This document shows, piece by piece, positions 22,499 to 34,366 of a DNA stretch of 64,000 bases (positions are counted from its first letter, which is position 1; every line of letters starts with the position of its first letter). Where the stretch lies: contig JAITYX010000002.1 of assembly GCA_021018815.1 (NCBI GenBank), positions 13,671,001-13,735,000 on the forward strand, given 5' to 3'. A program made the translations under genes and the position numbers. A model generated the notes under the pieces. The model made no database searches. It was not told the origin of the DNA and saw only the letters and a list, made by a program, of their open reading frames with translations. Origin of the DNA: Talinum fruticosum (Eukaryota > Streptophyta > Magnoliopsida > Caryophyllales > Talinaceae).

Positions 22499-25318
22499 AT
22501 GGTATCTCTTCCTTTCTCTCTCCTCTTCCCTCCCTCTTTCCATCCAAATCGATTCATTCTTCTTACAATCTTTGGTTGCTTTGATCTCATATGCCTGCCA
22601 ATACTTGCCAATTATTTAGTTCCGTTTAGCTTATTTACCTGAATTGAATTTTTTGTTCGATTTTTGGAGTTATATCTGGCTGTGTTTTCTTCAGATTTTT
22701 CAGCATCTGGTGCATTATGATGCTTAATTGTGTAGTATTACCCCTAATTTTGTGCGCCGAGATGTTTATCTCTGCAGTGATTTTACCGTAATTCCGCAAG
22801 TTTCTTTGGTTTTAATGATTTTGCATCGGCATTTGATTAGAAATGCGATCGATTGATTGCTCGATTTGATTGTGTTCTTGTTGATGGAGGTTTTATGGAG
22901 AGATGTAATAGTTTGGTTTGTTTAGGTTTAGCGATACCAGGGACAGACTTGGATAATCGTCCTTTTGCAGTTGTAATCTATACAAAATTGGCTAATCCAT
23001 GCTTATTGAAATGGAATGTTGGGAATGTGTTTTCCAGATTCATTTTGTGATTCTTATTAATCGACAAGGGAAAGTGAGGTTGACGAAATGGTACTCACCT
23101 TATACACAAAAGGAGAGAACAAAGGTACTACTAGAATTCATTTGATGTCAGCTAGTTTCTCTTTGTTCTTTCCGTATCAAATTTCCTTTCAGCTTGGGAA
23201 TAATCGTGCAGTTCAGACTTATTGGTCTGGGTGCATCGTAGCTTCATGATGTAGTTTTTAATGACGAACTGCTATTCTGCGAAGGTTCTCCGCGAGCTCA
23301 GTGGATTAGTTCTCAACCGAGGGCCCAAGCTCTGCAACTTTGTGGATTGGCGAGGATTAAAGGTTGTTTACAGAAGGTAATGTTCATATCTGGTCTGGCC
23401 TAGTAAATACATTACTGATTTCTGATAATCAATAGTATGAAACGGTTCTGGTTGGGTATTCATGACTTTTCATGTTTTCCCTCTTGTGGAAACTACTATA
23501 CTCTCTTTGTTGTTTTTATTCTTGATTCCTGTTGCTACATCTGAACCTCCAGGCTATATTCATGTTCTTTTGGAGTCTCACTTCCAAACTTCTCACTGAT
23601 CTAAACCAGTGCATAAATTGAAACTACACCATATAAAACTCGGGGTTCTGTAGAACTCCAGAACACATATCAAAATATATAGAGACCATCACTGATGGTG
23701 GCAACCTATATTGGTCCTAAGCGAGTAAGCATGGTCTTAAGCAAGGCCTGTGGTTTCTGATTGGAATGTCATTGAAGTGTGGATTATACGAAGAGATTTT
23801 GCCCGACTTAAGGACTAATCGAGCCTGTCCTTTCTAGTGAACATTGGTGAACAATGAATAAACCTGACATGTAAAACTTAACTTGTGGAGGATTTCAGTT
23901 AGAGAGGCTCCAGCCAGAAATGATTGAATAGCGGGACCTTTTTCATGTGCTTTGATTAAAAAAACTCTTAACGTATCTAATGCTTATAGATGAATAATAT
24001 GGGCTACGGAAGTCCTCTCGGTTCTTTGTCGCTGTTATCCACCTATACCTTTCCCTTTTATCTCAGTTTGTGAAGCTTCTTTCAAGATAGGTCTTTCCTT
24101 TTCAAGTACTGCTGTTCCTGTTACCCCTTTAGGAGTCATTTTATTTCTTAGATTTATTTGAAAAGATTATGAGTTCATAAAAATACCTCAGATATGGTTC
24201 CATTCTTCTGTAAAAAAACATGGTCAGCCTTCTTTATTTTGCCCCGCTCAAATTCATAACTACAAGATCCTTCCATGAAGTTTCTATGGTATTTGCTAAA
24301 GGGAATTGGACAGTTAGATTCCCACAGGATTGGTACTGAAATTTCTAAGCTGGAGTTGGTTGTTAAGTGTCTTGGATACAGTTGGTGTTTATCTCTTCCT
24401 TTGAAATGATATTTGCTGCTCTGCAAATTTTCTTCGCTTCGGGCATGTCAAATTGGCATTCAGTGGATTTGATAAAAGCTGTGTTAGATACCATCATCTC
24501 AGCATGTACGTGGTCGATTTGAGAGATTTCCAACAGGCACCTAAACTTCTGGCATTTAGTTATCTCTTTCCCAGAAGCATGTTTCGACATGTTATGCTTC
24601 ATTCTGCAGCTTATTGCCAACTTTCTTCTTGATTATACTTTGGTTGCCTTTATGAGCTCTTTAATGCTGGGACTCATATGTTCCCCTTTGACGATGGATG
24701 CAGGTATGCTAGTTTGTATTTCTGCATGTGCATTGATCAGAATGACAATGAGCTAGAGGTGCTTGAGATAATCCATCATTATGTTGAGATTCTAGACCGA
24801 TACTTTGGCAGTGTGAGTTATTTTCCTTGTCTATTAGGAACATGCTAGTGAGTTCCTATCTCAATTTGGTTTTTGTTGAACCAAAGTTAATTGACTCATT
24901 CTTTTCAGGTGTGTGAGTTGGATTTGATCTTCAACTTTCACAAGGTAAGCTTTCATTTTGCTCTGATTATCATTATCTTCATTTCATTTTGTGACTTGCA
25001 TAAGAAATTAAGAACCATGAAGTGTATCCTCTGATTATCACTGCCATTCGTACTTACTGTTTTCTGTTGTGCTCATGAAAAGGCGTATTACATACTTGAT
25101 GAGATTTTGATAGCTGGTGAGCTGCAAGAGTCAAGCAAGAAAACGGTTGCTCGGCTGATTGCTGCGCAGGTAACACGTTGGCTTATTGTTTGCCAGACGC
25201 TATGCACTATTTGTTTTCTTGATATCCAATTTGTTTAATTTTGCAGGATTCACTTGTGGAGGCTGCAAAAGAGCAAGAGAGCTCCATCAGTAATATAATT
25301 GCTCAGGCTACAAAGTAG
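22499..25318 (+). CDS. AP1S: AP-1 complex subunit sigma (clathrin adaptor small chain)
   Basis: Small subunit of the AP-1 clathrin adaptor, which sorts cargo at the trans-Golgi network and early endosome. Seven coding exons join in frame with GT-AG sites: 22499-22501 (ATG only), 23038-23124, 23285-23376, 24704-24812, 24909-24944, 25083-25169 and 25247-25318. The joined product is 161 residues, the usual length. Family motifs are [73 protein letters not shown] and [12 protein letters not shown]. All splice phases agree and no indel is seen, so the gene looks functional. The first intron after the bare ATG is a distinctive structure. Next to the TKPR1 gene, it mirrors At4g35410/At4g35420. Confidence 0.95.
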
Positions 25319-26044
25319 GTTCTGCTAGTCACTTCTTGCGAGGGTTGGTTGTAATGAATGGTCAGATCCACCGGTCTACAATTTGGCAACATCGCTTTTG
25401 CGGAAAATCTCTCTTTTCATGGTGTATCTTTGTTTTGGTGGAAAATGCTCGTGTTACTTAGAAAGGCTTCATTTGTTGTGATTAATATCTTCATTGTACT
25501 GTTATTATGTGATGTCCTGCCTTCAATTTCAAACAGTTGTATGTACAATTAGGTGATTTCGACGTTCAAGTCTGGCAAAGTATAGTAAAGTTTTGGCTCG
25601 TGCCGTGGATTGAACTGATGAAAATTTACTTCTGAATTTCCATGAGCTAAAAGGAGCATTGTTTTCGATATCAAGTCTAGGTTGATTTACTTTCTCTGTT
25701 GGCTAATTACAGTTGGAATCAACAATGTTCCATCGGTTGTTAAAGCTGCTTTGACAAGCTCTGCTGACGATATTAACTTTAATATGTGCGTACAAAGTTT
25801 TGAATATTATAGTGATTTAGTGAGATATCCAAACTAGCTACAATAAAAAACTACGCTTGTTTGGTTGAAATTTCCAACACTAAAATTATTGAGATGTAAG
25901 TAAAATATTGCAGGAATGTAAAATAATACAGAAAAAATGCCCATATAAAAAAATAAATACGTGAAAATTGTCTCTAACGATTAATCTGTGAAAATAAATT
26001 TATTATGATGAAATCAGAATTAAAAAATTATTATTATTTATTAT
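25319..26044. other. 3' flank of AP1S and AT-rich spacer
   Basis: Presumed 3' UTR of the adaptin gene followed by AT-rich sequence; no other feature seen. Confidence 0.4.
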
Positions 26045-26473
26045 TATCATTACTACTGCTGAAAAGAAGGGCAAAATTTTATAAAAAATCATAATAAGAA
26101 TAACACAGAAGAAAGCGTCCCAAAAAAAAAAAAAAAAAACTACTGAAGAAGGCTGCCTAATTTGGGCCACGGCCCATGGTGCGTTTGCAGCATCCAAATA
26201 AAAATAAAAGGCGGATTAAGAAAAACCGACACATGCCATTAGAAACCGCGGTGTTTGACTTTGACTGACCCAGGCCCAACTGACGTAATGGTATGATATC
26301 TCAATAAATAGGCCTCTGGTCTTGGGTTTAGAACATTATGGGACTCATGTTTCGAACCCAACTTCCAACTTTGAGTTCTAGCCCTTTTTTAGCCCACTTA
26401 TTCTGGGCTTGGGCTTCAGATCCCAGCCTCAACCCCATATGGTCCACCTAAATATCCCCTTTTGGCGCCAGGT
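26045..26473 (+). repeat. Promoter-like segment, copy A1 of a 5-kb-spaced duplication
   Basis: About 430 bases aligned, with substitutions and small gaps, to 31150-31560. Both copies share in order: a (TTA)-rich lead and actgctgaaa, a GGGCC-rich block, accgnctnnagccattagaaaccg, tgtttgactttgac, a TATA-like motif (aataaatagg at 26303), a gggct(t/c)-rich region, and TTTGGCGCC at 26461. No coding frame is shared, so this looks like duplicated promoter plus leader DNA. Confidence 0.65.
26461..26470 (+). promoter_or_regulatory. E2F-like site TTTGGCGC in copy A1
   Basis: It matches the E2F consensus TTTSSCGC and lies about 150 bases downstream of the TATA-like motif. The same site is kept at 31548 in copy A2. 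Confidence 0.35.
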
Positions 26474-28381
26474 TTGTAAATTATTGTTAGAGTATAAATC
26501 TAATTTTGGGTCTTCAACCATCTAGCTTAAACTTTTGGTTGAGTTGGTTCTTAAATATAATATCAAAGTCTTTGTTGCATCCACGCCTTAAGTCTAAAAG
26601 ATTTAGTTCTTGAACAATTACCTCCCGATATTTCCTTTTCTATTCCGTCCATCGATGCTCTCTAGAATTTGAGGTGCAGTGCAACAAATTCTACTTGCTA
26701 TGCTTTACATAGTTTTTGTGAAAACTTTCATGTCTTAAAATTTATCTATCACTTTGCAGAAAAATGGGTTCTTTTTTTTTTTTTTTTTGGAAGAGTAAGT
26801 ACAACAACTAATAGATGACCCTTCTCGTAAGAGTTCTACCTAAGTTGTCCTCCATTAAAATGGAGAGAAAAGAAGAAAAAGAGGGGATAGAAAACCAAAC
26901 TAAATTAGAAAAATACATTGACCGAACTTGACTACTCGATCAGCAGCTCGATTCCCTTCTCTAAATGTGTGATGAATAAAAACTTGGTTGCACATTCGAA
27001 GGAAACGATAAGAAAAATGGCTTCTTATATTTGATATCCTTAAAACCCGATATGGTGGAGTTACATCAAGTATTGTAGTCTTTGCAATTTCTCTATGGTG
27101 GAGTTACATCATTTAAGTATGTCAAAAATTAAAACTGTACAAATTTTTTTAAAAATCCAAATTAATATCTCTAAAATCAGAAGATACTTTGTTTATATAT
27201 ATTTATTAGTTTGTGCTCGTGTGTAGATATGAGTATCTAATTTTAAATTAACACAATTACGGAATAGTTGATAAAGAAAATCGTTGTTTAACACGATGCT
27301 AGAGGAATAATAATTCTTATTTTCATTATTATTTTTATTATGGGAAAATTGGGACAATACTGTAGGTCCATAAAAAGAAAAATAAAAACCAATCTTTTTT
27401 TCGTAGAAAAAAATTCAATCCTAAGAGAGGTAATTTTATTTTGACCCACGTAGGATGGATGGTAAATGCGTGTTTGGCAACGCGTCATTACAGCTAATAT
27501 ACAGATCATAAAACGCGTTTAAGCGGTGTTTAATAGGTGTTTAATCCTTGTTTAATTCGCGTTTTGTTTTGGAAAAGCGTTAATTTGAGGCGATTGTTAG
27601 CTCTATATAATGCCGTGATATCGAGTTGTGGGCTCGTTCTCATTCACAGCATCAAAGACGATGTTGGAGAGGGAAGATCGAAGAATGGAGGACGACCACC
27701 GCGTAGTGCCGGCCGGAGACGGCGGCGAAGGGTGACGCCGCCGTCACCACGTTAATCGGAGAGTATGCTTACTACTTTATCGGCTAGTAATTACATTACT
27801 CGTTCTTCGAATTTTAGGGATTGTTTAATAAGGGGGAAACATAAACCCTAGGTTTTAACGCTAACAAAAATGAGGGCTTGTATGATATCTGCTTATCCCG
27901 CCGGAACATTAGGGTTTGATAATTGTAAGTTTGAGGATGATAAAAACTACGATAATTAATGTAAAAAAACTCTAAACGGGTACGATGGGTATTTATCTTA
28001 CTTCAATGCGCACCAATTCTTGTGAAGCCTATGTGATTATTTTTAATCACCGAATTTATTGGCTTAATGTAAATGGGTTAAACACTTAAACTAATAAGGG
28101 ATCCATGGGATTAATCTAAACTGGGATTTGAAAGTCTTGTTACTTGCATTAGTTTAGTAAGATTTCTCATTACAAAATCCTAAAGTGCCCTGAGCGACTA
28201 ATTTTTTGTAGTGGCAGCCGATGATCTTTGTGTTCAGATGATTCTTGCAGTGGGCATCCATCAACTTAACTTTCATATAGGTATGGTTTTTCCTTGCTAC
28301 TGGGCATGCTTAGACATCTAACTTATTATATAAGTTCACTGTTGACAGTAAAATGTGGCTTGTATGGATGCAGGGACAAAT
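26474..28381. other. Spacer with a partial third promoter-like copy
   Basis: Mostly AT-rich. At about 27600-27670 the sequence tctatataatg, a g-rich stretch, then gggctcgttctcattcacagcatc resembles 31381-31440 of copy A2, so it may be a further partial copy. A short open frame starts at 27661 and reads LEREDRRMEDDHR, then stops. No gene is supported. Confidence 0.35.
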
Positions 28382-28997
28382 ACAGGGTGTCCAGTGGTCC
28401 AGCCGTCAGATTCTGTATTTGATGGGCATCTAGACTGTCAAGACTTGCTGCCTTCTATATTACCACCGGTGACTCTCTTGATTTTGTTCTTCCAGAAAAC
28501 TGTTTGGTTTTGAGCAATATGTTCAGGGCACTTCATCTCTCTGTATCTACACCAGTTACATGGAATGGCTAAGTTTTTCATTATATAAAATGAAAAATCT
28601 GCTGGTGGCAATATGATGTTGTTGGGTACATAACCTATCTTGCTTGTTCTGTAGGTCGGTCGGATGTGGATGACCATGAGGTTCTGCACAAGACAAATAC
28701 AAGATACACTGAGAATTTGCATTGAGGCACTTGCTTGATATCCGCTGGTCCAACTGGTTTTATCTGAGTCCTTGTTTCCTCAAATATGATATCCATGTCC
28801 TTTTTATGTATCTCAGCTGATTTAGGTTCTTGCAGGTTTCGAAGCTGTTTGAAGTTGGGCGTCTAATTCTTCAACAACTTGGAATGGTAGGTTATTATTA
28901 TTTTTTTTTCTCTGTTTTTCATGGGGAAGGCTTTACATATCTGATATCCTAACCTCTTTTTGTTCTGCTGTGTGCAACGCTAAAGAGTTGGTAAAGG
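28382..28997 (+). repeat. Exon-like repeat unit R1
   Basis: First of four related units (R1-R4). It contains an exon-like part ending at ccaccg/gtgactctc near 28470. After an intron-like stretch comes another exon-like part reading VSKLFEVGRLILQQLGM, flanked by ttgcag and gtaggt at about 28836-28887. The same words recur in R2-R4 with heavy substitution. The parent gene is not recognised. Confidence 0.6.
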
Positions 28998-29323
28998 TAT
29001 GCAGAGGCACTCATGGTTATGCTTTTGGAAAGAGGATCAAGCTATGGAGACAATTTACAAGGTCGGAAGCAACATATTGGGTTTTGCAAGCTGGTTTGTC
29101 TCCTTTGTCAAATCGTGTAATGTGCTTTTTTGTTCTACTAGAAAATATCAAACTTCTATATGTTGCATATTTTCAATAAAGCATTCCTAAACCTCTTTCT
29201 GGTTAGCACTGAATCTTGGTTGTTGGGTGCTTAAATATTGCAGATCACGTGTACAGAACTACTGATGCTGTTCCTGTTATTGCTTACCCGATGATTCAAT
29301 TTTCCACTGGTGGTCTTCAGGTC

Positions 29324-29396
<73 letters not shown>

Positions 29397-29687
29397 ACTT
29401 CACTACAGTTTATCTTATGTGATTTTACTCTGGGTTAAAGCTACTAACTGTTGTGTCGCATGTATTCATGGCTGATGCAGATGGCTGGTTCTTGTGGCAA
29501 GGTTCCATCATTGACACGAAACGGAAATCACTTGCTGAAATTGTACAAAGAATGTGACTGAAGGTTTCTCTGGTTACTACTTTTACCTTGTTCTCTTGTT
29601 TCTTTTTTGGAATCCTCTGTTGTTGTTTACTGCTCTGACCCCGAAGAGATGACATTGCTTTCTTGTACAGTATCAGCTTGCAATTGA
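28998..29687 (+). other. Exon-like segment and microsatellite between R1 and R2
   Basis: At about 28990-29105 an open stretch reads RSEATYWVLQAGLSP. A related stretch at about 32655-32735 reads RRLEAPYWVLKAGISP in the equivalent frame, so two diverged copies of one coding fragment exist. The protein family was not identified. An ATG-rich stretch with DAVPVIAYPMIQF lies at 29250-29325, just before a (TA)n tract. Confidence 0.4.
29329..29395. repeat. (TA)n microsatellite
   Basis: About 66 bases of perfect TA, interrupting the exon-like region after cttcaggtctataa. Confidence 0.95.
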
Positions 29688-30350
29688 TGCAGTGACATAG
29701 GTGTCTAGCCTTCAGAATCTGTATGTGACGGGCATCTGGACTGTCATGACTTGTTGGCTTCTATTACCACCGGTAACTCTCTTGATTTCTTCCAAAAAAC
29801 TATTTGATTTTGAGCAATACGTTCAATTGATCGACGTCTCGGCATGTCATGACTTGTTGTGGTCTCTGTATCTACACTAGTTAGATGGAATGACCATGTT
29901 GAAAACATTATACAAAATGAAAAATCTGCTGTGGCAACTTGGATTATTGATGATTAATTACAATACATTTGTATTCATGGCTTTATTTTCCCACATCTTT
30001 CCCAGTGCAGATTTTGTCGAGTACAATATGACATTATCTCTCTTGCTTGTTGGATTGCACCTGGATATGGTCATGGGATTCTGCACAAGGTAAACTAAAG
30101 ATACTATAGTGCTGTGGTAAATCTGGCTCTTTTCCTCAAATATAATATCCATGCCCTTTTTATGTGTCTCGGCTGATTTTGTTTACAATGTTGCCGGTGT
30201 CAGAGCTGTATGAATGATGCTTCCAATGCTTCAACAACTTGGAACGGTAAATTAGTCGTATTTAACTGCTATTTCCTCTGTTTTTCATGGGGAAGGCTTT
30301 ATGAGGTTCTTCCCTCCCCATTCTTCCAACCCCTGTGGTAACTAATGGTT
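29688..30350 (+). repeat. Exon-like repeat unit R2
   Basis: Shares with R1 the words gggcatctggactgtcatgac, ctattaccaccg/gtaactctcttgatt, and tcctcaaatataatatccatgccctttttatg, a decayed exon-like block ending cttcaacaacttggaacggta, and gtttttcatggggaaggcttta. The coding frame of R1 is not kept. Confidence 0.6.
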
Positions 30351-30364
30351 CCACTTTCAGAAAG

Positions 30365-30775
30365 TACAATCTGACGTCTATAGTACATTGTCTCTCTTGC
30401 CTTGTCAGGTTATACCTGGATATGGCCAAGGGGTTTCGCACAAGACAAAACCAAGTACACTTGCATGGGCAATTTGCAACCTAATGATCCGCATTTCCAA
30501 TTGGTTTTTGTCGAACTCCTTGTTTCCTTAAATATGATGTCCATCCATCCATGCCCTTTTATACATCTCAACTTATTTTGGGTGGAATTTTGCAGGTGCC
30601 AAACTTCAAAGCTGTATGAAGAGGTGTGTCCAATTCCAAGTAAGTTGTATTTCATTGCTATTTCCTCTGTTTTTCATATTGAGATCCTATTTTCCCCGTC
30701 TTCTAAGCCCTGTGGTTTCTCTTACCTGTTGTATTTGTTCTGATGTGCGCAACGCTAGTTAAGTTGGGGCTATTT
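30365..30775 (+). repeat. Exon-like repeat unit R3
   Basis: Third copy, immediately after R2. It shares acctggatatggccaaggggtt, cttgtttccttaaatatgatgtccatcc, caaagctgtatgaagaggtgtgtccaattcc and tcctctgtttttcat. It is more diverged than R2 and lacks the 5' part. Confidence 0.55.
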
Positions 30776-31149
30776 GGTTGTCTTGTCTGAGTCTCTGATC
30801 AGATACTACTCTTGAACGGTTTATGAACAGTTTTTTACTTAAATAGTTGGATCTTGCTTTAGTGAGTGTCCTCTTTAAGTTCCACATAATCCAGCGGAAT
30901 AAGAATGGTCATGGGATCTTATTTCCTTATGGGAGTCATCAAATAGAGGACTTCACTGACAAGTTTTTTGCAAGTTTGAATTTTTTTTTATAGAGAAACA
31001 AGCTTGAATTTTACTTAGTATTGATTCGTATCATATAGTTTTATTTTTTTAAAAAATACATATGTCAAAATTATAGTAGTTGAAGATAAGGTGGCTATTA
31101 TGAAATGATATTTGTTATTATTACCACTTTTATTATTTTTCTTCTTCTA

Positions 31150-31560
31150 TTATTATTATTATTTTTATTATTATTATTATGACTGCTGAAATAAAAATTG
31201 CGGGGCAGAAAATAATCATACTATAGAGAATTAACACTGAGAAGGGCCTCTTATTTTGGGCCCCGACCCAGGGTCCATGCGGCCCACAGGTGAAAAAAGC
31301 AAACACGCTTTTAGAAAACCGACCTAAGCCATTAGAAACCGTGTTGTTTGACTTTGACCGATTTAGGCCCAAAAGATTTCTATAAATAGGGTAGGGTACT
31401 GTTCTTGGGTATGGGCTCATTCACAACATTGTAACCAAGTTGGAAGTAAGCCAACCCAACCCGGGTCTCTGTCTTCCCACTTATTTTGGGTGTGGGCTTT
31501 GGATCCCAGCCGCAGCCCATATGATATAGCCTGTCTAAACAAACCTTTTTGGCGCCAGGT
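31150..31560 (+). repeat. Promoter-like segment, copy A2
   Basis: Second copy of 26045-26473 (see A1), here with a better TATA motif (tataaataggg at 31381). It ends in the same TTTGGCGCC(A)GG word at 31548-31558. Exon-like sequence follows at 31570-31695, ending in a donor-like cgtag/gtatgt. Confidence 0.65.
31548..31557 (+). promoter_or_regulatory. E2F-like site TTTGGCGC in copy A2
   Basis: Same motif and position as in copy A1, matching the E2F consensus TTTSSCGC. Confidence 0.35.
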
Positions 31561-31801
31561 ATCTCAAATTTCCCCCAATCAGTTTCAGTTAGAGAGAGGC
31601 GACGATCAGCCGATCTCCTGGAGAAGATTCAGAGGCAGAATTAAACCTTCTACGGCTTTGGATGCTTCATTTCCCACTCCAGTGTTGATTACGTAGGTAT
31701 GTAACGGCTCTATTCCTTGTTTTTTGTCTTTGGATCTGGGATTTACCAAGACGAACAATGTGATTAGGGCTTGGGGAGGGCTCACATGTGTAATCCAAGA
31801 A

Positions 31802-31862
31802 TTTAGGTTTAGGTTAGATTTAGGGTTAGGATTAGTGTTAGGGTTAGGGCTTGGGCTAGGTG
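31802..31862 (+). repeat. Short telomere-like tract
   Basis: Degenerate run of tttaggg and ttaggg words over about 60 bases (ttagggttaggattagtgttagggttaggg). It lies in an intron-like position downstream of copy A2 and is too short and impure to be a true telomere. Confidence 0.5.
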
Positions 31863-32499
31863 GGTTCGTTATTATTAATTCAATGGAGGTGAAATTAAGT
31901 TAGGGATGATGGATAAAATGTGATGTGTGCTTTAATTTGCATTGAATTCGATTAGAAACGTGAGGGAAAGACATTCTCGCTGTGCGGGTGTGGAAGAGCG
32001 TAAATGATTTTGTTGATTACGGATAATCCAATCGATGTTGGTTCTGTATATGCAGAGGAAACAGAGTCGCATTTTCGAGTCCGAGGAGGCAAGGAGAAAC
32101 AGATCCTTACAGCTTATTCTATCTATGTGAATCCCGTAAGGATACCCATGGCAAAAAGTATGTGTATAGGGAAATTTAATTAAATTTCTTACAACCAATT
32201 TTTCATCTTTTGAAACGGATGGCTATTAATTATTCCCTCATGTTCCATTGTTTATTAGGAGAAGACTATCATAAAAAATACCATAGCTTCTGCCTTGTTG
32301 GGATGGACATCTATAATAGGATGTGTATATTCTATCTCAAATGAACCCGATTTCAACAATGAGGCAGTGTTTATATTTGGAGATAACAATGCATACTCAG
32401 GTTTGACATGTTGCTTTTTGTACCAAAGTTTCTTCTCCCTATTAATTAAATGCTATTTCCTGTACATAAATCTACCTGACTGCTTAATATTTAGTTTGT

Positions 32500-33769
32500 C
32501 ATAAGGAGCAGCAAGATTGAAAAGTGAAACTGCAGAGCTTTTGGTAGAACTCATAGTCAAGAGTGTTTCAACAGTGAAGTGTAACTACTAACTCATAGTT
32601 ATGTTAATTCTCGTTATTCTGAAATGCAATTAAGCATTATCTTTCCTATGTGACAGACTAATGAAAGCTATGGCAAGAAGCTATAGAAGGTTGGAAGCAC
32701 CATATTGGGTTTTGAAAGCTGGTATCTCTCCTTCGAATTAAGTTCTTTGTTAATTTTCCCTTTGTTAATATTATTGATTACTATTAGTTATCAGAGGTTT
32801 CAACCGCTATTTTTCTTACCGAGCTTCATGTAAATTCTTCTCCCTGTTGAATAAATGCTATTTTCGTTACACAAATCTTCCTAATTTATCTTTAATCTGC
32901 GGTAAGCAGGATCAAAAATGATATTGCAAAGCCTTTGGTGGATCTAGTGTGTATGTCGGTGTCATTTCTTGCAATTTTGACATGCGAGCATTTTCTCATT
33001 CTTAAGATCGGTGTTAAATTAAACACTTTGTGGAGGAATCATGCTTTAAGCGCTTGGATGTACCTGCTAGCGTAATCATGAGCTTAGGAGATCAAGTGCC
33101 CATCTACGATTAACTGCTTGTGAGCCTCTCTAGGTGTAGTCTATTGTTATCTCTTGAAATGATATATGTTCTATATATGCATGTTCATGCCCCTCGGAAC
33201 TTTCATCATTGATTTCTTTGTGTGTTTTAATTTCAGGATGCTTAATGCACATCAGATCAAGGGAGACATCTTCTGTGCATTGCTAATTTCAAAGAAAACA
33301 GTGAGCAATTTATCATTAACAGTTTCTTTTATCTAATCTGTAAATCCCATGCCTGTCAAACAATTCTTTAGCTGTTCATTTTTCCTGACTCACCATTCAC
33401 TATTGTGGACTTGCTGACGGAGTTTTGGGGTGAGCTTTAGCTGGAAAGAAGGTGAAGTAAGGGCTGGTTTGGAAGAAGAGCAAGGAAGGAGTTCAAGTGA
33501 GTTTGTGCAAGTATTCATTTTCCCCTCTCAGTTTGGGAAGAGTCCTCAATAATAATCTGTACCATAAATTTTTCTTATGTCTCAATTTTGGGTCGAAAAT
33601 AGCTAGCTATGAATTATTTATAATTATGTTCTCTGGTCAGTCTGTTAGGCTTCAATATATTGTTTGTTCTTATTCAGTCACATATTGTTTGGACCCAAAG
33701 CAGGGCAACACAGTAGCTTGCTAATCACTCTTCCTTGAATATCTTGCAGCAAAGAGCGTTGTGATCATC
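32500..33769 (+). other. Diverged exon-like fragments downstream of A2
   Basis: Short fragments recur: agcaagattgaaaagtgaaactgc at about 32508 and agcaggatcaaaaatgatattgc at about 32907, and the YWVLKAGISP-type fragment at 32655-32735. They look like remnants of an old tandem-duplicated gene. No continuous coding sequence can be built. Confidence 0.4.
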
Positions 33770-34075
33770 TACAGGCAATGCAGATGTCATGTCTATGCCC
33801 TTTTATGTACATCAGTTGATTGTGCTTCATGATCTTGCTGGTGTCAAAGCTCTATGAAGTGGCGCTTACAATTCTTCAACGACTTGAAAAGGTAGTTTAG
33901 TTATGTTGTATTGTTGTTAACTCTTTTTCAGGGGGTAGGCTTTATACATTTGAGATACTAGTTTGCTACCCTTCCTGTCTTCGAAGCCCTGTCCCCCCTC
34001 TGGGTCTTTATTGTTATTTTTATGTTCCTTTTGATACACTGTATGTGTGCTAGGGGTTGGGGAAAGGTACGTGAG
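33770..34075 (+). repeat. Exon-like repeat unit R4
   Basis: Fourth and most diverged copy: tgcagatgtcatgtctatgcccttttatg, gtgtcaaagctctatgaagtggc, cttcaacgacttgaaaaggta, and the cttcgaagccctgt/gttcc words also found after R3. Confidence 0.5.
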
Positions 34076-34366
34076 GGCAACTCGTGATTTCTGTTTTTGG
34101 AATGAACTAACTTATTTTGCTTGACACATAGCAAATAATAATCTCTTCAATGAATCAAATATCAATTTGATGACCAGATAATAGCATATTGTAGTTTAAA
34201 GTATGTGGTTCCATCAAATGTTTGTAACATCAGGTAAGTTTTCCAAGTTAACCACTCATTTCTCTTTATATTGATCTTTATTTACCAAGTAGTTGCTTGC
34301 AACATATGGACCTCTTGTCTATCCCTGCTTGCAACACATAATCTTAAACCTCAAGGGAAAATAACA

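Noticed and set aside
22183..22642. Long frames near the AP-1 sigma start on both strands
   Set aside because: They lie in the leader and first intron of the adaptin gene; the true start is the bare ATG exon at 22499-22501.
31802..31862. True telomere or chromosome end
   Set aside because: Only about 60 degenerate bases, internal, and flanked by other repeats and genes.
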